Origin: Sipunculus nudus
Taxonomy: Eukaryota; Annelida; Sipuncula; Golfingiida; Sipunculidae
Direction: 5' to 3'
DNA length: 64,000 bases
NCBI GenBank assembly: GCA_026874595.1
Contig: CM049311.1
Coordinates: 8,903,676-8,967,675, forward strand
Numbering within the stretch: the stretch's first letter is position 1; every line of letters starts with the position of its first letter. Position numbers and translations under genes: made by a program. Shown piece by piece: positions 40,601 through 55,600 of this stretch. Below the pieces are notes generated by a model that saw only the letters and a program-made list of their open reading frames with translations, did no database searches and had not been told where the DNA came from.

Positions 40601-43600
40601 TGGAAATAGGTGGAAATAAAAGTCTTTGTAAATTTGAAAATTCCTCAGGGAAAACTCATGAAAAAAAAATTGGGATTTTGCTGAAGCCTTGCACATACAT
40701 CAAAGAATGAGAGACACTATGTATATGGGACAAAACTTTTGGTTTTAATAATGAAATGGTAAAAATGGGATTACTGTATATAAAATGATGTAAAACATTT
40801 TTAGCTCAGCTGACTGAAAGTCATCTGAGCTATAGCGATCACTCTTTGTCCGTCGTCCGTCTGTCCGTCTGTCTGTCTGTCCGTCTGTCCGTCTGTCCGT
40901 CCGTTAACCAGGCACAAATTGTAACCGCTGGACCTAGAACCTTGTAACTTGGCATTCTGAGAGGTCCATGAAAAATCTCCTTGGAAACCAGAAATTAGGT
41001 CTCTGTTACCCATATCCTTCGAGCTATGGGGCCCCAAAGTACCCCCCAGAAAAGTCCAAAATTTCATACAAAAACTTCAATATCTCATGAACTACTTGAC
41101 TGATGGTCATGATTTTTGGCATAACTATTGATCATGAGAGGTTCCAACAGTTCCTTAAGACTGGTGGCGCCACCTGTATTTTTCGATTTTTTACGAATTT
41201 TTTTCTCTATTTTTGAGACCTTTAAAAATGTGAACATCTGTTAACAAGGCACAAATCGTAATGACTGGACTTAGAATCTTCATTCTCGACACACTGAGAG
41301 ACCTATGAAAAGTCTCCATGGAAACCAGAAATTAGGTCTCTGTTACCCATATCCTTCCAGCTATGGGGCCCCAAACTACCCCCCCCCCCCCAGAAAAGTA
41401 AAAAATTTCAAACAAAAACTTCAATTTCTCATTAAATACTTGACTGATGGTCATGATTTGTGTCATACATATTGATCATGAGATGTTCCATCACTTCCTG
41501 CAGACTGGTGGCGCCACCTGTATCGTTCAATTTTTTACGAATTTTTTTCTCTATTTTTGATACCTTTCAAAATGTAAACATCTGTTAACAAGGCACAAAT
41601 TGTAAAGACTGGACCTAGAATCTTCATTCTTGACACACTGAGAGACCTTTGAAAAGTCTCCATGGAAACCAGAAATTAGGTCTCTGTTACCCATATTCTT
41701 CGAGCTATGGAGCCCCTAAGTACCCCCAAGAAAAGTAAAAAATTTCATACAAAAACTTCAATATCTCATTAACTACTTGACTGATGGTCATGATTTGTGG
41801 CATAACTATTGATCATGAGATGTGTCATCACTTCCTGTAGACTGGTGGTGCCACCTTTATTGTTCGATTTTTTACGATTTTTTCCTCTATTTTTGAGACC
41901 TTTCAGGATGCTGTCATCTGTTAGCATGGCACAAATCGTAACGACTGGACCTAGAATCTTCATTCTTGACACACTGAGAGGTCCATGAAAAATATCCTTG
42001 GAAACCAGAAATTAGGTCTCTGTTAACCATATCCTTCGAGCTATGGGGCCCCAAAGTACCCCCCCCCCCCCCCCAGAGTAGTCAAAAATTTCATACAAAA
42101 ACTTCAATATCTCAATAACTACATCACTGATGGTCATGATTTTTGGCATACATATTGATTATGAAATGTTCCATCAGTTCCTGCAGACTTGTGGCGCCAC
42201 CTGTATTGTTTGATTTTTTACGATTTTTTCCTCTGTTTTTGAGACCTTTAAGGATGCTGTCATCTGTTAACGTGGCACAAATCATAACGACTGGACCTAG
42301 AATCTTCATTCACGACACACTGAGAGACCTATGAAAAGTCTCCATGGAAACCAAAATTAGGTCTCTGTTACCCATTTTCTTCGAGCTATGGAGCCCTAAA
42401 GTACCCCCAAGAAAAGTAAAAAATTTCATACAAAAACTTCAATATCTCATTAACTACTTGAATGATGTTCATGATTTGTGGCATAACTATTGATAATGAG
42501 ATGTGTCATCTGTTCCTGCAGACTGGTGGCACCACCTGTATCTTTCGATTTTTTACGATTTTTTCCTCTATTTTTGAGACCTTTAAGGATGCTGTCATCT
42601 GTTAGCATGGCACAAATCGTAACGACTGGACCTAGAATCTTCATTCTCAACACACTAGAAGACCTATGAAAAGTCTCCATGGAAACCAGAAATTAGGTCT
42701 CTGTTACCCATATCCTTTGAGCTATGGGGCCCCAAAGTACCCCCCCAGAGTAGTCAAAAATTTCATACAAAAACTTCAATATCTAAATAACTACATCACT
42801 GATGTTCATGATTTTTGGCATACATATTGATTATGAGATGTTCCATCAGTTCCTGCAGACTGGTGGCGTCACCTATATTGTTTGATTTTTTTACGATTTC
42901 TTCCTCTATTTTTGAGACCTTTAAGGATGCTGTCATCTGTTACCATGGCACAAATCGTAACGACTGGACCTAGAATCTTCATTCTCAATACACTAGGAGA
43001 CCTATGAAAAGTCTCCATGGAAACCAGAAATTAGGTCTCTGTTACCCATATCCTTCGAGCTATGGGGCCCCAAAGTACCCCTCAGAGTAGTCAAAAATTT
43101 CATACAAAAACTTCAATATCTCAAAAACTACATCACTGATGGTCATGATTTGTGGCATAACTATTGATCAAGAGGTGTTCCATCAGTTCCTGCAGACTGG
43201 TGGCACAACCTGTATTTGTTCGGGGTTTTTTTTACGAATGTTTTCTCTATTTTTGAGACCTTTAAAGATATGAACATCTGTTAACAGGGCACAAATCATA
43301 AAAACTGGACCTAGAATCTTCATTCATGACACACAGGGAGACCCATGAAAATTCTCCATGGAAACCTGAAATTAGGTCTCTGTTACCCATATTCTTTAGG
43401 CTGTATGGCTCCAAAATACCCCCCAGAATAATGGAAAATTTGATACAAAAAGTGCAGTATCTCAATAACTACAACACTGATGGTCATGATTTTTGCATAC
43501 ATATTGATCATGAGCTGTTCCATCAGTTTCTGCAGAGAGGGTGCGCCACCTCTATTTTTTTCAAATTTTTACGAATTTTTTTTCTCTTTTTTCGAGACCT

Positions 43601-46600
43601 TTGAAGATGTGGTTATCTATCAAGAGGGTACAAATTGCAACAACTGGACCTAGAAACTTCATTCTTGTCATGCAAGGAGGCCCATGAAGAGTGCCTGTGG
43701 AAACTTGAAATTAGGTCTCTGTTACCCATATCCTTCAAGCTATAGGACTCTGAAGTATCCCTCAGAATAATGGACAATTTGATACAAAAGCTGAAGTATC
43801 TGAACAACTAATATGGAGATCATCATGATTCTTTGCATGGATATTGACCATTAAGTGTTTTTAGCTCAGCTGACTGTAAGTCATCTGAAGTATCCCTCAG
43901 AATAATGGACAATTTGATACAAAAGCTCAAGTATCTAAACAACTATTGCAGTGATCACCATGATTCTGTGTATGGATATTGATCATGGAATGTGTCATCA
44001 GTTTCTGCAGTATGGTGGCACCACCTGTATTTTTTTTATTTTTACGATTTTTTTTCTCTATTTTTGAGACCTCATAAGATGCGGTCATCTGTTAACATGA
44101 CACAAAACGTAACAACTGGACCTAGAATCTTCTCTCTTGACATGCTGAGAGGCCCATGAAAAGTTTCCTTAAAAACTTGAAATTAGGTCTCTGTTACCCA
44201 TAACCTCTGAGCTATGGGGCTCCGAAGTACCCCCCAGAATAATGGAAAATTTGATACAAAAGCTCAAGTATCTGAACAATTATTATTTTGATCACCATGA
44301 TTCTTTGCATGGATATTGATCATGAAATGTTTCATCAGTTTCTGCATTCTGGTGGCGCCACCTGTATTTTTTCAATTTTTAGCTCAGCTGACTGAAAGTC
44401 ATCTGAGCTGTAGGGATCACCTTTTGTAGGTCGTCCGTCCGGCCATCCAGGCGTCTGTCTGTTAACAGGGCACAAATCGTAACCGCTAGACCGGGAATTT
44501 TCTGACTTGAAATCCTGGGAGGTCTATGGAAATTCTCCTTGTAAACCTGAAATTAGGTCACTGTGACCTATATTCTTCGAGCTATGGGGTTCTGAAGTAC
44601 CCCCCAGAATAATGCAAAATTTAATACGAAAGCTCAAGTATCTGAACAACTAATGCATTTATCACCATGTTTTTTTGCATGGATATTGATCATGGAGTGT
44701 TTCATCAATTTCTGGAGATTGGTGGCGCCACCTATATTTTTTTTATTTTTTACGATTTTTTATGCCCCCGCCACAAAGTGGCCGGGGCATATAGTTTTAC
44801 CCATGTCCGTCATTCCGTCATTCTGTCATTCCGTCATTCCGTCATTCCGAAATCAAACAGTTGTACGGACCTTTTTTCGCAATGCCTGCAGATATTGGCC
44901 TGATTTTTTGTGTGTGGGCAGATAATGACCAGTTACAGATCGAGTTTGCGTTTCGTCCTGGTTGACCTACTTTTGACTGATTTACGGCTCTAAAACTTAG
45001 AAAATTTCATGAAAAATAGAAATTTTCATGACAAATACCCATGTACGGCTTTTTTTTTCACAATGCCTGCAGATATTGGCCTGATTTTTGGGGTGTGGGC
45101 AGATAATGACCAGTTACAGATCGAGTTCGCGTTTCATCCCGGTTGACCTACTTTTGACCGTTTTACGGCTCCTAAACATAGAAAAATTCATGAAAAATAG
45201 AAATTTTCATGACAAATACACATGTACAGACTTTTTTTCGCAATGCCTGCAGATATTGGCCTGATTTTTGGTGTGTGGGCAGATAATGACCAGTTACAGA
45301 GCGAGTTCGCGTTTCGTCCCGATGACCCATTTTTGACCGTTTTACGGCTCCTAAACTTAGAAAAATTCATGAAAAATAGAAATTTTCATGACAATTATAC
45401 ACATGTACGGACTTTTATTCGCAATGCCTGCAGATATTGGCCTGATTTTTGGTGTGTGGGCAGATAATGACCAGTTACAGATCAAGTTCGCGTTTCGTCC
45501 CGGTTGACCTACTTTTGACCGTTTTACGGCTCCTAAACTTAGAAAATTTCAAGAAAAATAGAAATTTTCATGACAAATACACATGTACGGACTTTTTATC
45601 GCAATGCCTGCAGATATTGGCTTGATTTTTTGTGTGTGGGCAGATAATGACCAGTTACAGATCGAGTTCGCGTTTCTTCCCGGTTGACCTACTTTTGACC
45701 ATTTTACGGCTCCAAAACTTAGAAAAATTCATGAAAAATAGAAATTTTCATGACAAATACACATGTACAGCCATTTTTGGCCCTCAGCGCATAGGCTGAT
45801 AGGCTATTGTCGTCACCGAAGCTGTCCGTCCGTCCATCTGTCTGTCCGTGCGTCCGTTCCGCGTCTGTTAACTTTTACCTTGTGAGCGGGATATCTCTAA
45901 AAGGATTCACCGTTGGAATTTTATTTCATCAGTGAAGATGTATATCGATAAAATCTCAGTCAAGGTCGAAGATGGGTGACCTTGACCCATTTTTCTACAT
46001 TTTACAGCTGATTATAGAAAAACACTCAGAAGTTTATATCTCAGGAACTATTGTGTGGATTTTCACAAAACTTACTATGATCATTGGGACTGATGGTCTG
46101 TATGTGCTGCACAATTTTGGTGGTGCCACCTGCAATTTCTGATTTTTTAATGAAATTTTATCGGATTTTTTCAATTTTGGCCTTTTGTGCAGGATATCTC
46201 CAAAGGTATTCAACACAGGAACTTCATTTGTTCAGTGCTATTGCATTATATTTACAAAATCTTGGTCAAGTTCAAAGATGGGTGATCTTGACCTACTTTT
46301 CAAGGATACAGAGCTTAGTATAGAAAAAAACTTAGGAGCTTATTTCTCAGGAAGCATTTGGTGGATTGTTTTGAAACATGGCATATACCTCTCCAATTTA
46401 AATTTATGAATGATTATCAACTTTTGCTAATATTCTAGTTTTGCAATGCAATGCTTACAGATACTGGCCTAATGTTTGGTCTGTGGGCGCATAATGACCA
46501 CTTACAGATCGAGTTCGCGTTTCGTCCCAGTTAACCTATTTTTCACCATGTGACAGATCCTGAACATAGAAAATTTCATGAAAGACAGAAATTTTCATGA

Positions 46601-49600
46601 TAAATGCACATATATGGACTTTTTTCACAATGCCTGCATATACTGGCCTGATTTTGGTGTGTTGCTTGATAATGACCCTTTACAGATCGAGTTTGCATTT
46701 TGCCCTTGTTGACCTACTTTTGACCATACAACACCTCCTGAACTTAAAAAATTTTACAAAATTTAACAAATGTTTCTAATTTGCCCAAGGCGGGGGCATT
46801 CGTGTCGTTCCGACACATCTAGTTTTCTCTACTTTTGTGATCTTTAAACATTTGGTCATCTGTAAAGAGGGCACAAATCATAATGACTGGACCTAGAATC
46901 TTCTGTCCTCACCTCCAGGGAAGCCCAAAAAAGGTCTACATGGAAACCCAAAATAAGGTCCTTGTTACCCATATTCTGTGAGCTATGGGGCTCTGAAGTT
47001 TCCCCAGAATAAAGATTTGGTCATATATTAACAGGGCACAAATCATAATGACTGGACCTAGAATCTTCTGTCCTCACCTCCAGGGAAGCCCATAAAAGGT
47101 CTACATGGAAACCCGAAATAAGGTCCCTGTTACCCATATCCTTCATGCTCTGGGGCTCCAAAGTACTCCCCAGAATAAAGATTTGGTCATCTGTTAACAG
47201 AGCACAAATTATAATGACTTGACCTAGAATCTCCTTTCTTGATATGCTCGGTGGCCCCTGAAAAGTCTCCTTGTGCACCTGAAATTACATCTCTGTTACC
47301 CATATCCTTCATCCTATGCGGCTTTGAAATACCCCCCAGAATAAACATTTGGATTTGTTAACAGGGCACAAATCACAATAACTGGACCTAGAATTTTATT
47401 TTTTGACATGCTGGGAGACCCCTGAAAAGTCATCTTGTAAACCTTGAAAATAGGTGTCTGTTACCCATATCCTTCATGCTACAGAGCTCCATAGTACCCC
47501 AATGAATATTGGATGATTTTATACAAAAGGTCAAGTTTGGAAAAAGTATTTCATTCAAATTTGACATTCAGATGATAAAATTACTTTTGTCAATGTCTTC
47601 CTGGTCAGCTGAGCGTCATGACCCCTGGGTCACTTGTTATTTAAAGACTGAGGTGTTGCTTTATCATTAACTAACAAGTGATGATGTACAGTTATGAGAA
47701 ATTAATATATGAGTAAACTGATAAATGATCTTAAGTTTAGGGGGACTACTTTGTCATACTTGGTGCTTAGTGACCATGTAATAATAACATCATCTTTTGT
47801 TGTTGGGAAAATGGCCTGTAAGTTAACCAAAGCTTCAGCGGATACATTTAGCCCAAGGACTACCAATGATAAAGCTTAAATGGACTTCAATAAAGATGGA
47901 TGTCCTCAGGCAGAACTATGATCTGTGTGATATTTGGAATTTCTAATTTTTACTAAAATTGGGTAGAAGTATGAAAAACAAGCGAAAATCAAATGTGAAG
48001 TAACAATGCAAAAACTATTCATTGATGTCATAAGACAAACCTTGAATCCAAGTGATATTTAATATAACATTATTGCAGTAGAACTCTGAAATGTCAAAAA
48101 AATGTGTACACGTTTCTCAGTAAATTTTGATATGATTCGAAAACATAAAGCTACCTCTCTGCATCAGTGGCATTTAAGATTAAAATCCTGCATCCTGAGT
48201 CGTGACAATTAAGGTGCGTTATAATGTATCACTTACACCTGGTATTCATAAGATAAAATATAATATATATAAAATATATATTTTTCAAACAATCAAACCT
48301 GGAGCATAAAAACTTTGTTATTAATCTTCTTATAAGGCCCACTGTAATATAAAGGATGATAATTTGTTAAATGGCAGTTTGTATGAATTCCTTTTTTCTC
48401 TGCTGTCATTAGATTCTGTCATATTATACCATTTGGTATGTATGAGGCTGTCTGTCAGGCACTGTGTGTAGGACACATTAAGCTGGATATGGGACAGCAT
48501 TTAGCAATTAATGCTTGGCTGTGAACCATCCAAATAAGAACCATGTATTTAGATAAATGGTAACAAAATTTTATGTTTGTGAAGGATGAAATCTAATAAA
48601 ATGAATGCTCTAAAATGCTATATTACATTCATAAATAATTTATATATATTTATTTTTTGCATGTTATCAATTAGATTTTTAATTATAATTTGTGTTACAG
48701 GAAAAGCACATGGTATGATGAATTACCTCATTGGAATTACGTCAACTGCTGTTCTGAGGATGAATTATTTTTCTTAATAAATTTATAGAATTGCATGCAG
48801 TGTTACAGTGCCATTAATCAATAAACCAGTGTTAATGACATAAGGAGAGCTAATATTACAATGAATGAAACTTGATATTGGACTAATTCAGAATTTTAAT
48901 ACCTCAGGCCCTTATGTTACATTCACACTGACATCTTGGTTGGTATTGTTTCATGCTGGAGTTTCAAGCAAAACTTTCAAATTACAGCCCATTATTTGAG
49001 TGCATCTTGAAACTTTGCATCTTTTATATTCATTTTAAATGTTGCACTCAAGTTATTTGTCATGTTCACATGACTATTTGAAGTCTTCCATCACTCAAGA
49101 AACAAGGATGGTGTGATCGAGTTTCTTGGAGCTTAAAATTAACCCAAAACACCTGCCATTAGTGGTCGGAATCAATGATCGATTATTAATCAACAATTCT
49201 GTGTACCTTCTATGTACCATGAAATTTTCTTAATAGAGTAATACCTAAATTATTGACTATATAAATTCCGTCCCGTACTTGTTCATTTTGCTGAAAGATC
49301 ACGGTACTGGCCAAGTTGTTGACACTTGTTTGCAGAGCAATGTTCGTTTTTGTGCTTTTGTGTCCTTTTTCATTTGTGTCCCATCTTTCTTATGTCTCAG
49401 ATTGGATTTGAATATTTTTTTCTGGTTAATGTGAATTCTTTAAATGAACATACATATTTTTTTGTGATCGATTATACAAAAGTGTAACTGATAAAAAGTA
49501 ATTGATATTTTGCACATCACTACCAGCCATCATACAGCTTACTTTTAATTTCCCAAACTTTCATATGAAAGATGGTATCAAACAGAGAGACAGACAGTCA

Positions 49601-52600
49601 AGGTTGATACATAACCTTTGTTCAGCTTGCAAAGACACAGAATCTAGAGGAAGCAAATCTGTCAGCAAGGACTAGCACTTTGTATACTATGGTGAATAAA
49701 CTGCATCATCTGCCCAGTAGTGACAGAATAATGGTCTAACAGCTGAAATGTCTGACATCGGGGAATTGTTAAATTTGACTACTGTGGTGTTGCAGTTGAA
49801 ATTACGGTATATATGTCTGTGTTATGTGACATAAACAACCTCTCTGAGCAGAGTAATCACTAAGTAATGTTTATTTCAAAACAATTTGATGATCAGTCAA
49901 CTTGTTTGGTATTAATGATGTTTCCTTTGACATATCTTATATGGCTCTGAGGGACTATTGATAGTTGTTTGACATGGCTATCCATCAGATGATCAAATAT
50001 AATTTAATTAAATTATCATTACAGGAACAATACCATTATCTTATATTGTCAAATTTCTCCCACAGATAAAATAAGATTCCACAGAATATGAGGTTACATC
50101 ACCAAAATGGCCAAAAAATCTGTCTATTTTTGGAATAAATATCATAATTAAGCCAAAACTGATCAAAATGCCAATCCTTGGCATAATGCTTAGCTAGGCT
50201 CCCCAGGACAGCCTACTTTGGTCATAAGATTGTTCATGGGTCATGAAAGAGGGGTGATAGGTAGCTATGCTTTCTCACAATATGACTGTTTTATTATTCT
50301 TCACAAGTTTAATTGTTGTGACAGCTTTAAAACCAAGAAAATGCCATCATCATATCTGAACCATATTACACCCCCCTATAATCAGCACCTAAGAGTTCAG
50401 TAACACAGGTTGAAATAGGGTTTGCAACCTAGTTATATAAATTATATATTGTATCCGTCGGAACAAATTTTTCTGATACTATGTTTTTCACCTGGTTCTA
50501 CTGCCACCTCTGCTGCGGCCGCCGTCATTTCCAGAAAACTTCTCTGAATCCACTGGACCAATCTTTCTGAAACTTTCACTTCAGTATCAGGTCAGGTGAA
50601 CTGGTGCCTAACCATTTGTGTTGACCTCTGACCTTTCCTCTCTGCCGTGCATCCATCTGTGTGTCTGTTTACGCACAATAACCTACGTCTTAGGACACAT
50701 TTGACCAATCGGGCTGAAATTTTGCACAAGTGTAGCTCTTGGATAGATTTATATCATACCTACAAAAAAACTGGTGGTGCAACCTGCAACCATTTTTGCA
50801 CAGCGTCCATCTGTTCGTCTGCCTTGGGTTAAAATTGCTCATATCTCTGCAGTGGTTGGACTTATCCACCTGAAATTTGTATGTTTACATATCTTAGATA
50901 GCTTTCTTGATTTTATGACAGATGGAGCCACCTACATTCATGTTCATGCTTTAGACATCCATCCTAATATCTCAGGACTGGTTTGACTTATCCTAGCTTC
51001 TGAAATTTTGAATGTGTATACATCTCACATAGCTCTTTATTATACAATAACTTGTTGCGCCACCTGCAGCCTTTTTTGCATGTATGTCTGTTTGTCTGCC
51101 ATGGGATAAAATCACTAGTATTTCAGCAGTGATTTGACTTACCTGCCTTAAATTTTGCATGTGTATATACATATTGGATGATTTCTCAATTTTTTGTCAG
51201 GTGGCACCACCTACATATACATGTATGCTGCAGACATCCATGCTAATATCTCAAGACATGAAAGACGTATCGACCTGAAATTTTGCATGTGTATATAGAT
51301 TACACATATAGCTCTTTATCATACAGAAAACTGGTGCCACCTACAATCATGTTCACCTGGCAGACATCCTTGCTAATACGCAACACATCTCACTCTATTT
51401 CCCCTTGCCACTCAATCCATGCCTCACTTCACCCATCCCTCTCTAATTTACACTTATTCACTTGTTGACTACCCATATTCTAGTTTTACATGGACTGTTC
51501 AACTAGTAATTTTCAATAATGCACTCTCCATGGCTCAGATGACGGTGTCTGGTAGTCTCTAGAGGTATAGGAAACCAGAGAAGCCACTTCGATCAAGTAC
51601 AACCCACTCTCTTAGCCACACAGGGAATCAAGTGCTAAGTAATGTACGACTCAACTGTCCAGGCCGCTAGATACCAAATTAAAAATTTTAAGATTTTCAG
51701 AAATGTTTTCTTGAGCTGACTTGATTCTATCCTTTGTGTTTTCAGCCAAGCAAGTTTCTGTTTGAGACTGTATTTGCCAAAGGGATGACGGTCGAGCAGT
51801 CCAAGAAGCTGGTGTCTGAGGAGCTGAGGGTCCAGTGTGGGATGAACATCCCTCCTGAAAAGTGAGTTGTCATTTTCTTTGTATGGTTTCTTAACCCTTT
51901 CAAATTCTGCAGAAAATCTTAAAATTTGTAATATGAATGAAAAAAGTCATGATTTTTTTAAGCATAAAAGAATGTAAGTCATGGAAAAAATATGAAATTT
52001 TTATTTTTTCATACATTTACAATGTAAAATCATTCAAATTGTTATGTTTAATCATGACATTAGAAATAAATGGGCATTCCAATATGTAAAGATTATATAG
52101 TAAATGATGCAAAAAAGTCTTAATAGTTTTATAAAGTTTTATTTTTTTTTTGAAAACTTTAACGAAAATTCATCTTAGTAGGGGTATTCTCTTTAAGAGC
52201 TGTTCCAAGCATTTTGAAAAAAATGAGGAAGATGCATCATATCAAGCAGTAGATACCAATTAAAAAAGTTAGCCTTACCTTAAAAAAAAACATGAGTCAG
52301 TTGTGATTGTAACATTTTGTTGTCTTGTTATGCACCTATATTACCCATTGGTTTCATATTTTAGATATCTCACATTTATGATTATCTTTTCATAAGGTTA
52401 GCCATAATGTTTTCCATTGCATGTGTTTTATGTAACTAGGTAAGGGTGACTGACAAAAAATTGTATCGTATGATTGACAGCATAACATTTCCATCATAGT
52501 ATATGCAGAGCAGAATTATTTGAAAGCGTTTATGGTATTGTAGTCATTTTAATGTCTCAGAACTCTTTTAAGGGGAACACTTTTTCAGTTTTCCCTTAAT

Positions 52601-55600
52601 ATTACTAATACTCGAGCTCTGGAACCACTTGATATGTACATATTCTGAAAGCTAAAAATATACTATACAAGGTAGTTTGTGAAAACTATGGAATTTATCA
52701 CAACTGTTTGATATCTTAAACATTTAAATAAATTTACAGTAGTTATATAAATATTTATCTTTTAATCAATATTTTGCATCCATGAATTTTTCATAACAAT
52801 CAGTTTTCTGCTTATAGAGTTGTAAACACCTGATCTGATAGCTGATGTTTTTGCCAGTGTTTAGTGGGGAGGCTTTTATAGGTGAAAATTAAAAAAAAAT
52901 TTTTTCAGGTACATTTCAAAATTAAATAACCATAAAATCATACATTTTTAAGTGGACACCCCAGATGAGAACAAATGGATGGTGTTTTTACAAACTTTTT
53001 TTTGCATGGTTCTCAAAATTCTACTGTATATGCAACAGGTATGCTGGAATAAATGTTTTTTTCGTTTGATTGTCAGTAATTAAAAAAAAAAAATATTTTA
53101 AAATCTAGATAAAATTAACCAGTTTTGGAAATTAAGCCCCATTTGGCATAATGCATATCCCAGATTAGTAGTTTCTAAATTATGAAAAAATGAAACAATG
53201 CTTACACATGCCGTGAGACAGCTCTGTGACCTTGACCCATGCCTTTTTCAGAAACATTGAGACAAAGAATTGCATATAAATAGTCAGTAGTGTTTGCTCT
53301 CTATCTTGCTACATGTGTATAATATTCATATCAGAATAGATCTGCTTTCTAGAGTTCACATGATCCACTTTTGACAGGTAAAGAGAGTCATTTGTAAACG
53401 GGCCATGCCTTCTTCAGGGAGAATACACGAGTCATGAAGGCGTGTTTTGCTACATTGATCAGATCCCATCAGATTATACTGTACCCAGGACTTAAAGCAT
53501 GGACTGTCATGCCGAGACCATGTCATCACGGAAGAATACACCTTTACATGGTCTCTTCCTGCCTATGATAAATATTCATTCATTCACAATCGAGAATCGA
53601 TATAAAAAAAGATGGCTTCATGTCTTGTGACATTCTAGGAATGTCAAGGAATATTGTGATTATTTTGCATGAAGGTGGCCAACACTCATTAAGACTTTGG
53701 AAAAGTGATCAGTTCTTTTTAATGCCATTTTAATCAATTATGATATGTTTCACTCAATAACTGGAGGTAAAATATGCATTTCTTCCTGTTGCCCTCATTG
53801 CCATCATTCATAATGGCCATCATAGTATAATTATTGGTAATAGACATGCCTCGTTTTAATATCCTGATTATTAACTACAGCCTTCACTCAGTGAATGTGG
53901 GTAAAATACAAAGTCTTTATAGATTTAATCAGTTTCATATTTGGTCTTAAGTAGTAACTCTTAAGAAAAGATATTTTATTTTGTATAGATTAGTTTAGGG
54001 TCACTGGCCTTCATTAATGACTGTTGGTAAAACAAGGAGACCTTTCAAGTTTCATTAAAATTGTTGTCTTCATTTAAGATGGGCTTCATGTTATAACTGT
54101 TAAAACATGCAGTCATTTTTAAAACCTTCATTTTCACTACTTAATGATAGTCATATCACATTAATGGAATCTAATTTGATTGATTTAATTATTTTAACCG
54201 GCTGTCCAGTAGTTACAATAGCAACTATAAGCCGTGATACCTCTCGTTGGTTCAATTTTATGATATATTATATGCTTTACAGTTTTACCAAATATTTGCA
54301 GTACCACCAGAGGGTGACAGGTATGCATATGAGTGAACATCTTGATTGGTCATATGGAATAAATTTGTTATAAATAAACTTTATCTATTTTACATGACTT
54401 GTACAACTAGTTATAATAACTAATATGAGGTACTCTCCAAGGCTCAGATGGTGACATTTGGAAGTATTTAGAGGTGGAGGAATACTATAGGAAAGAACCA
54501 CTGAACTTAGATGGGAAACTGTAACCAAATCTCATAGCCATCAACCCTTGTCTCTAGTTGAGATAGGTAAGGGTTCACCCCTTTGTCTGTCCAGGCCACT
54601 TGTGTTGTGTTATACCCGTGGTGTTCTGGAGTGATAATTGGCATTTACTGCCCATATCAATAGACCCTTCCATATCTTGACACGACTCACTTATTCTGTA
54701 ATTCAGGTGCCGATTACGGAAGAAAGCATGGAAGAATCCTGGTGTGATCTACCTAAATGAACAAATCCACGACCAGGATATTGCTATTTATGCCAATTTT
54801 GAAATTTTCCTAGAAATCCTAGATGGTGAGTTTTGGGATTTTAAATCCTATATGTTTGGCACATTTTTACTGATAAATTTACTCCCTCCTAACATATTTA
54901 TTTGCCAAAGAAGGATACTGCTCTCAGAATGGTTTTACTATCTCTCTTTGGTTTTAAGTGCAGGTCACTGTCACCTCTATTGGACAACCTCAGAATGGAC
55001 GGTAACATGTGCAGGCTTTGTTCAATCCACGGGGGATATATCAACTGCTTGTGATAGATCTATTCTGTTTTAGATTTACACATTTCCTCTCAGTACAAAA
55101 AAAGAGTAACTAAAACTGGGTCACTGTGACCTCATTTTTTGGATAAACAACATTGATAATAAAAATGAGATTACCATATATATATATACATTATACCTTT
55201 GAAGACTTCACGAGGCAAATTGTAGTTTCTGAGCAAAGTCAGTCTGTTTATTTATAATTCTAAAGACTAATATATTCTCTGATTAAAATCACTGACCAGT
55301 GCTGCTTGCTGGTTAACCTTGTATTTATCCTATATGTATTCTATATAATATTATGTATGTTATATTGTGAAAATAATATTGTATATTGTGTCTTGTCAGA
55401 ACCAGACCTGAAAACGAGCATGACACAGTTGGCTGTATATTGTCGCCGCTGGTGGCCTTCCAAGTACGAAGTCGGACCATTCAAGGAAGTTGTGTTGGAC
55501 AAGTCTAGTGTTGATGAATTGAAAGAAAAGGTGAGTTAATAATATTAATTTGCTGCTTCAGCTTGCGTAGCCTGGAGGGATTATTTTACTGCTTATTTGT

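Larger units (their letters stand above)
40801..47640 (+). mobile_element. Large composite Helitron-like element, family 1 (6.8 kb) with nested insertions
   Basis: 5' arm GCTCAGCTGAC at 40804-40814, followed by a GTCC/GTCT microsatellite to 40910. 3' arm GTCAGCTGAGC at 47604-47614, a perfect complement, then GACCCCTGGGTC (47620-47631) and ACTTGTTAT. The body is a tandem of units of about 340 bp, each with GTTAAC..GGCACAAATCGTAA, CTGGACCTAGAATCTTCATT, GAAATTAGGTCTCTGTTACC, CTATGGGGCCCCAAAGTACC and GGTGGCGCCACCTGTAT. Further family 1 5' ends at 43864-43874 and 44382-44392 show nested or rearranged copies. A family 3 element sits at 44761-46822. Confidence 0.7.

Noticed and set aside
40801-47640. 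Autonomous Helitron with Rep/helicase
   Set aside because: No long open frame or helicase motif within the 6.8 kb; the length comes from tandem repeats and nested insertions.
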